Shown here piece by piece: positions 24,648 through 33,655 of a stretch of DNA of 64,000 nt (positions are counted from its first letter, which is position 1; every line of letters starts with the position of its first letter). Source of the stretch: Nodosilinea sp. LEGE 07088 (GTDB lineage Bacteria > Cyanobacteriota > Cyanobacteriia > Phormidesmidales > Phormidesmidaceae); the NCBI RefSeq assembly GCF_015207395.1, contig NZ_JADEWX010000006.1:16740-80739 (forward strand), read 5' to 3'. A program made the position numbers and the translations under genes. The notes below the pieces were generated by a model. The model was not told where the DNA came from. It saw only the letters and a program-made list of their open reading frames with translations, and did no database searches.

Positions 24648-26108
24648 TTAAGACGCTTCTGGCGACGACTCCACTTCTTCCGCAACCTCTAGGTCGGCAG
24701 AGGGCATTGCTACAACCTCATCATCGGTCTTAAACACCATGCGTAGTAAGGGCGGAGCCATAAATGTCGTGAAAATAACCATGACAATAATGGCGGCATC
24801 GAGCGACTCGGTCAACACCCCACTGGCAGCTCCTACCCCGGCGAAGACTAACCCCACTTCTCCCCGTGGAATCATGCCGACTCCAACAGCTAAGCGGTTA
24901 ACACCAGGTTGGCCAAAAATAACAAAGCCCGCAATTACCTTACCGATAACAGCTACTACCACTAAAAAAGAGGCAATAATCAAACCAGCCCGATTCGCTG
25001 GCTCTAGGGGGTTGAGCACACTGAGGTCTGTACGGGCTCCCACCGTGATGAAGAAAATCGGCACCAGCATATCGGCAATGGGGCTAATTTGCTCCTCAAG
25101 TTCTTTGTGCTTAGAGGTCTCAGCCAAAATCAGGCCAGCCGCAAAGGCTCCCAGAATGGCCTCTAGCTGAATTGCCGCAGCAATATAGGCCAACACGAAG
25201 GCAAAAATTAGGGAGCTAATAATAACTTGACCCCGCGTCTTCATCTGGTCGACGACCATAACAAAGTAGGGGCTCAGCAGCCGACCAACGAGAATCGACC
25301 CTACCAAAAACGTCGCAGCCCCAGCAATCAGGTAGGCTACGTTGAGAATTTCGATTTCGCCAGTTTTAGCCAGACTTGCTACTACGGCCAGCACGATGAT
25401 GCCGAGCACGTCGTCAAGCACAGCGGCACCGATAATAATCTGGCCTTCTTTAGAGCTCAGCTTCTGCATTTCGGCCAGCACCTTGGCGGTAATGCCAATG
25501 CTAGTAGCGGTCAGCGCAGCCCCGGCGAACACAGCGGGAATGGTGTCAATGCCAAACAGCGCAATCAGCCCGGCAGTACCAACCGCAAAGGGAGCTACGA
25601 CCCCAACGATGGCAACCATGGCGGCCTGCGGGCCAACCCGAATCAACTCTTTGAGGTCAGACTCTAAACCAATTTCAAATAGGAGGATAATGACCCCTAG
25701 CTCAGCCATTACAGAGATGACCTCGCTTTCGCCCTGAAACACTCGCAGCAGACCTTCGGGTGCTTGCCCGGTCGTCATACCGACAAAGTTCATCAGTAGC
25801 GACTGAACCTCACCGCCGCCTTCTGGAAACACAATTAAATGCAGGGCCGATACGCCGACAATGACGCCCCCCACTAACTCACCCAGCACAGCAGGTAGAT
25901 TGACCCGAGCACACAACTCACCCCCCAGTTTGGCCGCTAGATAAACCACAATTAGGCTGAGCAGCACACTGGCCAATACCAGGGGTTCTACCTCTGCCTC
26001 CGAAATCTCTGCTAGCCAAGGGTTGGCTAAGGGCTGGAGCAATTCATAACTGTTTTGAATCCCAGCAATCAGGTCGCTGCCGATGAGGGCACTCATCCAA
26101 TTCGCCAT
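24648..26108 (-). CDS. Cation:proton antiporter (CPA2 family, NhaS3/KefB-like)
   Basis: A 486-residue membrane protein with about 12-13 helices. Characteristic elements: LPAVLGELVGGVIVGVSAL, VIILLFEIGLESDLKEL, ATSIGITAKVLAEM, GAAVLDDVLGIIVLAVV with the paired acidic residues of the ion site, and MIPRGEVGLVFAGVG. The family exchanges Na+ or K+ for H+; in cyanobacteria a related antiporter (NhaS3) serves the thylakoid. No C-terminal TrkA-N or UspA domain is present; the tail is a short acidic stretch. ATG 26108 is used; GTG 26132 and ATG 26096 are possible. It follows tRNA-Thr on the same strand. Confidence 0.9.
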   Translation of the reverse strand: MANWMSALIGSDLIAGIQNSYELLQPLANPWLAEISEAEVEPLVLASVLLSLIVVYLAAKLGGELCARVNLPAVLGELVGGVIVGVSALHLIVFPEGGGEVQSLLMNFVGMTTGQAPEGLLRVFQGESEVISVMAELGVIILLFEIGLESDLKELIRVGPQAAMVAIVGVVAPFAVGTAGLIALFGIDTIPAVFAGAALTATSIGITAKVLAEMQKLSSKEGQIIIGAAVLDDVLGIIVLAVVASLAKTGEIEILNVAYLIAGAATFLVGSILVGRLLSPYFVMVVDQMKTRGQVIISSLIFAFVLAYIAAAIQLEAILGAFAAGLILAETSKHKELEEQISPIADMLVPIFFITVGARTDLSVLNPLEPANRAGLIIASFLVVVAVIGKVIAGFVIFGQPGVNRLAVGVGMIPRGEVGLVFAGVGAASGVLTESLDAAIIVMVIFTTFMAPPLLRMVFKTDDEVVAMPSADLEVAEEVESSPEAS

Positions 26109-26211
26109 GCGGGCCGCTATAACTCGTCCCACTTAATGTACATGAGATTATCTCCCCGTAGAGTTCACAGGGATCGTTACGCCAATTATTCTGGCAGGAA
26201 AAATTTTTAGT

Positions 26212-27024
26212 TTAGGAAAAAACGCGGTGAACTAAGGAGGGCATCTGGCGACGTACCTGGGCGATACGGTCGGGAACGATTTCTGCGATCGCAATACCCG
26301 GTTCCACCCCAGCATCGGCCAGCACCATACCCCAGGGGTCGATAATCATGGCGTGTCCGTGGGACTGACGGCGAGCATTGTGGAACCCAGTTTGAGCCGG
26401 GGCAATCATATAGCAAGTGTTTTCGATCGCGCGGGCTTGCAGCAGCACTTGCCAATGGTCTTTGCCGGTGAACTCGGTGAAGGCAGCGGGCACGATCAGC
26501 ACCTCCGCCCCCTGCTGCGAGAGATGACGGTACAGCTCTGGGAACCGCACGTCGTAACAGACTGACAAGCCCAAAATACCAAACTGTTTGGAGGGAAACA
26601 CGTCGGGCAGCAGGTGCCCCGAGATCACTGTGTTTGACTCTCGGTAGGTATTCCCGTCGGGCAGATTAACGTCGAACAGGTGCACCTTTTCATAGCGCAG
26701 CAGTTCTTGCCCTTCAGGGGAGACCAGCAGAGCCGTGTTAAACACCTTGCCTTCTTTGGCTGGCACCGGATAGCCCCCACCGATGAGGGTAACCTGATAG
26801 CGCTGAGCCATGGTCTTGAGAAAAGCTTCGCTGGCTAGGCTAATCGCATCAGCCTGGGCGATTTTAGCCTCCTCATCTCCCAAAAACGAGAAGTTTTCTG
26901 GCAGACTCACCAGCTCTGCCCCCTGACGCACCGCTAAATCGATCAATTCTTCGGCATGGGCCAAATTTTTGGTCAGATCTGGCACACTGGTCATCTGTAC
27001 GGCGGCGGCCCGATACGCTCTCAT
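26212..27024 (-). CDS. Carbon-nitrogen hydrolase (Nit1/deaminated glutathione amidase-like)
   Basis: A 270-residue nitrilase-superfamily amidase. Catalytic triad visible as Glu in SLPENFSFLG, Lys in RYEKVHLFDV and Cys in GLSVCYDVRFPELYR. Length and the VHLFDVNLP and CYDVRFPE motifs match branch 10 (Nit proteins), whose known role is to remove deaminated glutathione made by transaminase side reactions. Starts MRAYRAAAVQM. It is a single gene between the antiporter and the 2-oxoglutarate decarboxylase pair. Confidence 0.88.
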   Translation of the reverse strand: MRAYRAAAVQMTSVPDLTKNLAHAEELIDLAVRQGAELVSLPENFSFLGDEEAKIAQADAISLASEAFLKTMAQRYQVTLIGGGYPVPAKEGKVFNTALLVSPEGQELLRYEKVHLFDVNLPDGNTYRESNTVISGHLLPDVFPSKQFGILGLSVCYDVRFPELYRHLSQQGAEVLIVPAAFTEFTGKDHWQVLLQARAIENTCYMIAPAQTGFHNARRQSHGHAMIIDPWGMVLADAGVEPGIAIAEIVPDRIAQVRRQMPSLVHRVFS

Positions 27025-27196
27025 AACTTATCCTGACTGGGAGATTAAAGGAACCTGGAACAACGGCGTTCCACGAACCTCAATTTTATTCGCTCAGGGG
27101 AACGGTTTACCGCGTCATTCCTTAAAATCAGCTAGGGATTGCCGCTAAAACCTCTAGCGCCAGGGTTGGCAACGGTTAGGTCGGGTGCCAGGGTTG

Positions 27197-27235
27197 GGGT
27201 GATGGGCAAATACCATCTAGGCATGCCCATCACCC
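27197..27235 (-). terminator. Hairpin downstream of the decarboxylase gene
   Basis: 12-bp stem GGGTGATGGGCA (27197-27208) / TGCCCATCACCC (27224-27235) with a 15-base loop, 24 bp past the decarboxylase stop. There is no T-run; it may be a repeat-derived terminator, since similar TGGGCA/TGCCCA palindromes recur in the window. Confidence 0.5.
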
Positions 27236-27258
27236 TTGGGGTAATCATCAGCTTCGGC

Positions 27259-28896
27259 TTACATGAGGCAGGACAGATCGCCGGTTTTTTGGCTAAACAG
27301 CAGGTTTTCGCGATAGTCAACCGGGCAGTCGATCACCGCTGGCACGTTGTCTTCCAGGGCGGTTTTTAGGGTGGGGATAAAGTCTTCGGTTGACTCAATG
27401 CGGTAGCCTTTGAGGCCCATTGCCTCAGCCAGCTTGACAAAATCTGGGTTGCTGAAGTGGATGTAGGTTGACTCACCGTAGTAGCTCATCTGCTTCCACT
27501 CGATCAGCCCGTAGCCACCGTCGTTAAAGATGATGGTGACAAAGGGCGTACCCACCCGCAGCGCAGTTTCCAACTCCTGGCAATTCATCATAAAGCCACC
27601 GTCGCCAGTGACGGCGACCACCTTGCGGTTGGGGCTGACGAGTTTGGCGGCTAGCGCCCCCGGTAGGGCAATGCCCATGGCCGCAAATCCGTTAGAAATC
27701 AGACAGGTGTTTGGGCGCAGGCAATGGTAATTGCGCGCCATCCACATTTTGTGGGCCCCGACATCAGAAATCACAATGTCTTCAGCGTCTAGAACCTGGC
27801 GCAGGTCGTAGATCAGCTTTTGGGGCTTAATGGGGAAGCCGTAGTCGTCGGCATATTGCTCATAGTCGGCCCGAATGTCGTCTCGCACTTTGGTAATGGC
27901 CGATTCGGGGTAGCCTTGGCGTTTGGCTCGCTTAAGAATTTCTTCCAGCGAGTCAGAGATGTCGCCAATGACCTCTACTTTAGGAATATAGCTGCTGTCA
28001 ATTTCGGCCTGGGTGAGGTTGATGTGCAAGATGGGCAGCTTGCCGTCGGGGTTCCAGCGCTTGGGTGAATACTCGATCAGGTCGTAGCCTACGGCGATGA
28101 TCAGATCGGCCTGCTCCATCGCGCAGCTAATGTAGTCGCGCTGCTGTAGACCCAGAGTCCATAGCGCCAGAGGGTGGGTGTAGGGAATCACCCCCTTGCC
28201 CATAAAGGTATTAGTCACCGGAATATTGAGCTGGGTAGCAAACTCAGTGAGGGATTCGCTGGCCCGGGCGCGAATTGCGCCGTTACCCACCAAGATCATT
28301 GGGTTGCTAGCCTGGGAAATAGCCACGGCTGCCTGCTGAATGCTTTGCAGAGAGGCATAGGTTTTTTCCTGACTGTCTTTGCGTAGGGATGTGCCGTCAA
28401 CCTCCATTTCGGCAATGTTTTCGGGGAGGTCAATATGGACGGCACCGGGCTTCTCAGACTGGGCCAGCTTAAAGGCTTTGCGCACAATTTCGGGGGTGTT
28501 GCTGGGCCGCACAATCTGGGCATTCCACTTGGTGACTGGGGCAAACATCGCCACCAGGTCGAGGTATTGGTGTGACTCAATGTGCATGCGATCGGTGCCC
28601 ACCTGACCTGTGATCGCCACCAATGGAGCGCGATCGAGGGTGGCATCGGCGACGCCGGTCATCAGGTTGGTGGCCCCCGGCCCCAGGGTAGACAGGCAGA
28701 CGCCAGCCTTACCCGTCAGCCGACCGTAGACATCGGCCATAAAAGCGGCCCCCTGCTCGTGGCGGGTGGTAATGAACTGAATGGAAGATCGCTTTAGGGC
28801 CTGGAGGAGCTGGAGGTTTTCCTCCCCCGGCAGACCAAAGATATATTCGACGCCTTCGTTTTCAAGGCACTGGACAAGCAATTCGGCGGTATTCAT
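27259..28896 (-). CDS. ThDP-dependent 2-oxoglutarate decarboxylase (acetolactate-synthase-like)
   Basis: A 545-residue thiamine-diphosphate enzyme. N-terminal PYR domain with the catalytic Glu in TTRHEQGAAFMA; central domain; C-terminal PP domain with the ThDP/Mg motif TGDGGFMMN...FND. By sequence alone it would be called acetolactate synthase, but the adjacent succinic-semialdehyde dehydrogenase matches the cyanobacterial pair shown in Synechococcus sp. PCC 7002 to turn 2-oxoglutarate into succinate through succinic semialdehyde, closing the TCA cycle. Second gene of that pair, 85 bp downstream of the dehydrogenase. Biosynthetic acetolactate synthase would normally be near ilvN or ilvC, neither of which is here. 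Confidence 0.8.
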   Translation of the reverse strand: MNTAELLVQCLENEGVEYIFGLPGEENLQLLQALKRSSIQFITTRHEQGAAFMADVYGRLTGKAGVCLSTLGPGATNLMTGVADATLDRAPLVAITGQVGTDRMHIESHQYLDLVAMFAPVTKWNAQIVRPSNTPEIVRKAFKLAQSEKPGAVHIDLPENIAEMEVDGTSLRKDSQEKTYASLQSIQQAAVAISQASNPMILVGNGAIRARASESLTEFATQLNIPVTNTFMGKGVIPYTHPLALWTLGLQQRDYISCAMEQADLIIAVGYDLIEYSPKRWNPDGKLPILHINLTQAEIDSSYIPKVEVIGDISDSLEEILKRAKRQGYPESAITKVRDDIRADYEQYADDYGFPIKPQKLIYDLRQVLDAEDIVISDVGAHKMWMARNYHCLRPNTCLISNGFAAMGIALPGALAAKLVSPNRKVVAVTGDGGFMMNCQELETALRVGTPFVTIIFNDGGYGLIEWKQMSYYGESTYIHFSNPDFVKLAEAMGLKGYRIESTEDFIPTLKTALEDNVPAVIDCPVDYRENLLFSQKTGDLSCLM

Positions 28897-28981
28897 AGGA
28901 TCGATTTGGGGGTGTGGATGGTCAGTAAAAAAGGAGAGGAAAACTTAGGAAGAGGGGTTAACCCTGGCGTTAGGTCGGGCG

Positions 28982-30373
28982 CTACTTAACCCACACGGTT
29001 TTGGTATTGACAAACTCAAGCATGCCCTGACGCCCCAGCTCTCTTCCATAGCCCGAGCGTTTGATACCGCCAAAGGGCAGGCGGGGGTCAGATTTGACCA
29101 GGCCATTAATAAAGACGGCTCCGGCCTCTAATTCGGCAATCAGACGTTCTTGCTCGGTGGGGTCTTGGCTCCAGCCGCTGGCCCCCAGACCAAAGGGAAT
29201 GTCGTTGGCCCGCGCGATCGCATCATCCAGGCTGGCCACGCGAAACACCAGAGCCACTGGGCCAAAGAACTCCTCCTGGTCGGCGGGGGTACCCGGGGGC
29301 AGGGCGGCCAAAATCGTCGGCGGAAACCAGTTACCCCCCTGGAGGCCAGCCGGCAACTGAGCCTTGAGTGCCGCCACACTGCCGCCAATCAGGGCGTTAC
29401 CCCCCTGGTCTAGACAAGCCTGAACCTGCTGCTCTAGCTCGGCGGCAATATCGGGAGTGGCCAAGGGGCCAACGGTAACGCCCTCATCCAGTGGGTTGCC
29501 TACCACCAAGGTGGCGAATTGTTCGGTCAGCCCCTGCTCGAAGCGCTCAGCTATGGACTCGTGGACAATAAACCGCTTAGCGGCAATGCAGGACTGACCG
29601 TTGTTGAGCATGCGGGCGGCGGCGGCGGTGGCGATCGCACTCTCTAAATCGGCGCTGGGCATGACGATAAACGGATCGCTGCCGCCCAGTTCTAGCACCG
29701 TTTTTTTGATTTGCTGCCCGCAGGCTGCGGCCAGGCTAGCGCCAGCGGGTTCGCTGCCGGTCAGGGTAGCCGCGGCGATGCGCGTGTCAGCAACCAAAGC
29801 CGACGCCCGCGCACCACCGATCAGCAAGGTCTGAAAGGCCCCAGGGGGCAGCCCCGCCTTGTGAAAAATTTCTTCAATGACCAGCGCACACTGGGGCACG
29901 TTGGAGGCATGCTTGAGCAGCCCTACATTACCCGCCATCAGGGCCGGAGCCGCAAAGCGAAACACCTGCCAAAACGGAAAATTCCACGGCATTACCGCCA
30001 GAATTAGGCCCAGGGGCTGATATCGCACAAAGCTTCTGCTGGCGTCGGTAGTAGCGGGTTCGTCAGCCAAAAAATCGGCTCCATGGTCAGCGTAGTAGCG
30101 GCAAACCAGGGCACTCTTTTCCACCTCCGCCACCGCTGCAGCCAGGGGCTTGCCCATTTCTAGGGTCATGATTTTGGCATAGGCGGCTTTGTTGTCCTCA
30201 AGCACTTGGGCGGCCTGGCGCAACCAGGTCGCCCGCTGGTCGAAGGACGTATGCCGGTAGGTCGCAAAGGTGGCGGCGGCTACCGTAAGCTTTTGGTCTA
30301 TCTCGGCATCGGTTAGGGGGGTAAAGGTTTTAATTTCTGCCCCGGTTGCAGGGTTAATACTAGCAATCGACAT
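28982..30373 (-). CDS. gabD: NAD(P)-dependent succinic-semialdehyde dehydrogenase
   Basis: A 463-residue aldehyde dehydrogenase that oxidises succinic semialdehyde to succinate. Visible: cofactor-binding MPWNFPFWQVFRFA, the catalytic Glu in TVLELGGSDPF, the catalytic Cys in NNGQSCIAAKRF, and FFGPVALVFRV and LPFGGIKRSGYGRELG near the end. GGAGG precedes ATG 30373. It is the first gene of a two-gene unit with the ThDP decarboxylase at 27259-28896, which gives the functional assignment. A second, unrelated aldehyde dehydrogenase is at 44247-45647. Confidence 0.88.
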   Translation of the reverse strand: MSIASINPATGAEIKTFTPLTDAEIDQKLTVAAATFATYRHTSFDQRATWLRQAAQVLEDNKAAYAKIMTLEMGKPLAAAVAEVEKSALVCRYYADHGADFLADEPATTDASRSFVRYQPLGLILAVMPWNFPFWQVFRFAAPALMAGNVGLLKHASNVPQCALVIEEIFHKAGLPPGAFQTLLIGGARASALVADTRIAAATLTGSEPAGASLAAACGQQIKKTVLELGGSDPFIVMPSADLESAIATAAAARMLNNGQSCIAAKRFIVHESIAERFEQGLTEQFATLVVGNPLDEGVTVGPLATPDIAAELEQQVQACLDQGGNALIGGSVAALKAQLPAGLQGGNWFPPTILAALPPGTPADQEEFFGPVALVFRVASLDDAIARANDIPFGLGASGWSQDPTEQERLIAELEAGAVFINGLVKSDPRLPFGGIKRSGYGRELGRQGMLEFVNTKTVWVK

Positions 30374-30727
30374 GATTTGACCTCCTGTTGGTCAACTGGG
30401 GTAAGAGGCCATTTGCTCAAAGATTCCTAATTACTGTAAACGACTCCAGCCTGCGCCCGGAGAAGGCGACTTAAGTAGCGACTCTCTCGGGAATCACCGA
30501 TTAACTAACGGCCCTGGGTCAAGATCTCGACAACCCTGGGCCAGTTAGCGATGGAGCGTATAGCCCTTGGAACAAATGAAGCGTTAGCCGTTAACCCCTA
30601 AATTGAATCTTCTTTAACTGTGCCTTGAAGCACAAAACCCACTCTTTTATCCTATTACTTCTGCACAAAACATAGTGTTATGTAACGATGACCTAAAACC
30701 TTACTTTTCAGCTTTGGTAGCATCTCC
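30374..30727. other. Intergenic region between gabD and the CHASE2 gene
   Basis: No gene seen. One weak hairpin, TAACGGCCC (30506-30514) with GGGCCAGTTA (30538-30547), could end transcription from the CHASE2 gene. The rest holds presumably the gabD promoter, but no clear -35/-10 pair stands out. Confidence 0.4.
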
Positions 30728-33277
30728 TCAGGCGCTTTCAGAGGTATCAAAACTCTCCCAGGGCCAAGGGTTAGCCAGAATTGCCGTGGCGGCATCGCGT
30801 CCCAAAGGTTGAGAAAACAGGTAGCCCTGCCCCCGGTGACAACCCATCGCCCGTAGTCGTTGTAGCTGTTTCTCAGACTCAATGCCCTCGGCGACCAAAT
30901 CCATCTTGAGTTTTTGACCGAGGGCAATAATGGTTTGCACAATCTCGCGATCGTCGTCACTCTGATCCATACGGCCCACAAAGGACTGATCGATCTTGAG
31001 GGTATCGGTGGGAAAGCGATGCAGGTAGCTGAGAGAAGAGTAGCCAGTGCCAAAGTCGTCAATGGCCAGCTTCAGCCCCAGCTGCTTAAGGCGATGCATG
31101 ATGTCAATGGCGCCATCCACGTCGTGCATGATCATGCTCTCAGTAATTTCGAGCTGAATGAGATTGCCGCCGAGATCGAGTTCCTGGAGGGCCGCTCCAA
31201 ACTGGTCGACTAAATCAGTCTGATGAAACTGACGGCGCGATAGGTTGATGCTCATAGTCAACCGATGCTCGGGAAACTGCTGCTGCCAAACCCTCAACTG
31301 GGCGCAGGCGGTACGGAAAATCCATTGCCCTAAATGCACGATCAATCCAGTTTCTTCGGTCACCTGGATAAACTGTCCCGGTGACACAAAGCCTTCCCCC
31401 GGGCGATACCAGCGCACCAGCGCTTCAAATCCTGAGATCAAGCCAGTTTTTAAGCTCACAATCGGCTGGTAATGGAGCAAAAATTCGTTGTTTTCAAAGG
31501 CACTTAACAGGTGGCTTTCTAGCTCTAGCCGCTGCACGGCTTCTTCGTGCATGGTGCTAGCAAAAACCTCGTAGCGGTACTCGTTTAGGGCCTTGGCGCG
31601 ATACATGGCCGTGTGCGCATCGCGCAGCAGATCTTCGGGCGTAGGCGGATAGTCGCCGTGGGCCATAGCTACCCCCATCGAACTGGTCACTGCCAGTCGT
31701 TGCCGCGCCACCACAAAAGGCTCCGATAGCTGAGCTTGCAGACGGTTCAGCCATTGATCGACAGTAGGCTGCCCATGCACCGGCAGCAAAAAGGCAAACT
31801 CATCCCCCCCGACCCGGGCCAGATGAGCCGAGGGGGGTAAAAACTGCCGCAGCCGCTCGCCAATGGTTTGCAGCACGCGATCGCCCATGCCATGACCGAA
31901 GGACTGGTTAATCAGCTTAAAGCGATCGATATCTAAAAACACCACCGTTACCGGCCCAGCAGGCCGATGATGGAGTGCCCGCTGCACCTGGAGCAAAAAA
32001 ATATCGCGCCCTGGCAGCAGCGTGAGCTGATCGTAGCTGCTGCGATACAGTGCTTTTTGAGTAACCACCAGCCCCAAGGCCAGCAAAACACCGGTGACTG
32101 GCTCGACTGTCGGCACCCAGACCAGCGCGCCTAAGGCCAAACTGCTACAGGCCCAAATGCTGACCACCATCATTCCGCTCCATAGCAGCAGCGTCGGGGG
32201 CCGCCGCACTCGCCATCCGATCACGGCGGCTAACAGAGCCCAAGAGAACAGCCAGAGAAACTCACCCCACTGGGGTAAAAATCGATAGAGGGCGGGTTTG
32301 CCTGCGATCGCATCTAGCAGTTGGCTAATGCTCTGGGCATGCACCTCTACCCCGGCCATCAAGAACTCGGATGCCTGATCTTGGCTAAACGGGGTAAAGA
32401 ATTCATCTTTGAGGCTAGAGGCCGTGGAGCCAATCAGCACAATTTTGCCCCGCACCCATTCAGGCGGTATGGCCCCGGCCAGGACTTGGGTAATAGTCAA
32501 CGTAGGTGCTGGGGCCGAGGGAGTTCGGTACTTCAAGAGCACCTGATACCCCCGGTCATCGATCTTGGCATAGCCGCCATCCCCAGTGTTTAATGCCGGG
32601 AGGCTAGTCTCGCCAATGCGCAACCGATCGTTGGCAAGATCTACCTCGAGGGCCAAATCAGAGTGATAGGCCAGCGCTACCCGCAGCGGAAATGAGTAGA
32701 AAGGATGGTTGGGTACCGCAACGTATAGCAAATTACGGCGTAGTACCCCATCCGGGTCGATGGCCAAATCGTTAAAGCCGACCTGGGCCGCGGGCCAGGC
32801 CGCGGGGGCGGGTACCTCAATCCTATCTTTTTGCTTACCGACATTAAAAATACCGATGACATTTGGCGACGCTGCAAACGTTTCGGCCAGAGCCGCCTTG
32901 CCAGGCTCATCCTGGGGGGTATTGCGGTACAAATCGAGCCCTACCACAGCCGGTTCGTAGCGCTGTACTGCCGCAATAATATCTGCCACGATTTGATCAC
33001 TCAGCGGCCAACCGTAGGCTTCTAGATCGGCCTCGGTCACTTCAACCACCAGCAGTCGGGGGTCAGGTGCTGGCTGAATTAACAGCTGGGTCAGCAGATC
33101 AAAGCTTGAGGTTTCTAAGGGCTCAAACAGCCTGAATCGCTTGCCAGCAGACACAATCGTTAACGCCAGCAGACTGGCGACTAACACCGCTCGACTACCA
33201 AAATTTATCGGCTTAGCAGAACGGCAGATCCACTGCTGGATTCGTTGTCCGCAGAGCAATGCCCGAGAATGCACCAT
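30728..33277 (-). CDS. CHASE2-GGDEF-EAL cyclic-di-GMP signalling protein
   Basis: An 849-residue membrane sensor. TM helix at about 28-45; extracellular CHASE2 domain (about 50-330, PDPRLLVVEVTEADLEAYGWPL, GKIVLIGSTASSLKDEF); three further TM helices (about 345-425); GGDEF domain (about 430-590) with intact ARVGGDEFAFL; EAL domain (about 600-840) with EALVRW, LEITES, IDDFGTGYSS, LKIDQSF and VAEGIES. Both catalytic motifs look complete, so synthesis and breakdown of c-di-GMP are both possible. The RxxD inhibitory site before GGDEF is absent (PSAH there). It stands alone, while its paralogue at 52798-55821 is paired with a FecR gene. Confidence 0.9.
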   Translation of the reverse strand: MVHSRALLCGQRIQQWICRSAKPINFGSRAVLVASLLALTIVSAGKRFRLFEPLETSSFDLLTQLLIQPAPDPRLLVVEVTEADLEAYGWPLSDQIVADIIAAVQRYEPAVVGLDLYRNTPQDEPGKAALAETFAASPNVIGIFNVGKQKDRIEVPAPAAWPAAQVGFNDLAIDPDGVLRRNLLYVAVPNHPFYSFPLRVALAYHSDLALEVDLANDRLRIGETSLPALNTGDGGYAKIDDRGYQVLLKYRTPSAPAPTLTITQVLAGAIPPEWVRGKIVLIGSTASSLKDEFFTPFSQDQASEFLMAGVEVHAQSISQLLDAIAGKPALYRFLPQWGEFLWLFSWALLAAVIGWRVRRPPTLLLWSGMMVVSIWACSSLALGALVWVPTVEPVTGVLLALGLVVTQKALYRSSYDQLTLLPGRDIFLLQVQRALHHRPAGPVTVVFLDIDRFKLINQSFGHGMGDRVLQTIGERLRQFLPPSAHLARVGGDEFAFLLPVHGQPTVDQWLNRLQAQLSEPFVVARQRLAVTSSMGVAMAHGDYPPTPEDLLRDAHTAMYRAKALNEYRYEVFASTMHEEAVQRLELESHLLSAFENNEFLLHYQPIVSLKTGLISGFEALVRWYRPGEGFVSPGQFIQVTEETGLIVHLGQWIFRTACAQLRVWQQQFPEHRLTMSINLSRRQFHQTDLVDQFGAALQELDLGGNLIQLEITESMIMHDVDGAIDIMHRLKQLGLKLAIDDFGTGYSSLSYLHRFPTDTLKIDQSFVGRMDQSDDDREIVQTIIALGQKLKMDLVAEGIESEKQLQRLRAMGCHRGQGYLFSQPLGRDAATAILANPWPWESFDTSESA

Positions 33278-33448
33278 AGGTATTAGATCGACAGCGGTAG
33301 AAGTGGCAACGACAAGGATTAGCTCGTATCCCTGAATACAGAGATCTACAAAACGCTATCGCCGCTATCCGGAAGTACCCAGAGTACCCAGAGGCCCGAT
33401 GACCTTCGACCGCCTCGCCGCATCATTAGACTGGCTAGTGCCTCAAAC

Positions 33449-33655
33449 CTAAACCATAGTGTCATTTTGTGGACCATTGGCCCAGTGGGTGCCACCCCCA
33501 CGCCGCTGTCCAGGAAACTCGTCGCGCTGCCCTTTGACCTGGCGATCGCCATCGAGACCGGGCCAATGCAGTAGTAGCAAACTTAACACGCTCATACCCA
33601 CGAGTATCGCCACACTACTGGGCCAGATAAAGAGTCGAATCAGCGTTGCTTTCAT
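33449..33655 (-). CDS. Possible small membrane protein
   Basis: A 68-residue frame starting MKATLIRLFIWPSSVAI with one clear transmembrane segment (about 10-31) and a polar, arginine-rich tail (DGDRQVKGQRDEFPGQRRGGG). This topology is typical of small single-pass proteins. There is no convincing ribosome site before ATG 33655 and I do not recognise a family. It may be a chance frame. Confidence 0.35.
   Translation of the reverse strand: MKATLIRLFIWPSSVAILVGMSVLSLLLLHWPGLDGDRQVKGQRDEFPGQRRGGGTHWANGPQNDTMV

Noticed and set aside
27259..28896. Biosynthetic acetolactate synthase (ilvB)
   Set aside because: The partner succinic-semialdehyde dehydrogenase and lack of ilvN/ilvC nearby fit the 2-oxoglutarate decarboxylase pair better; sequence alone does not exclude it.
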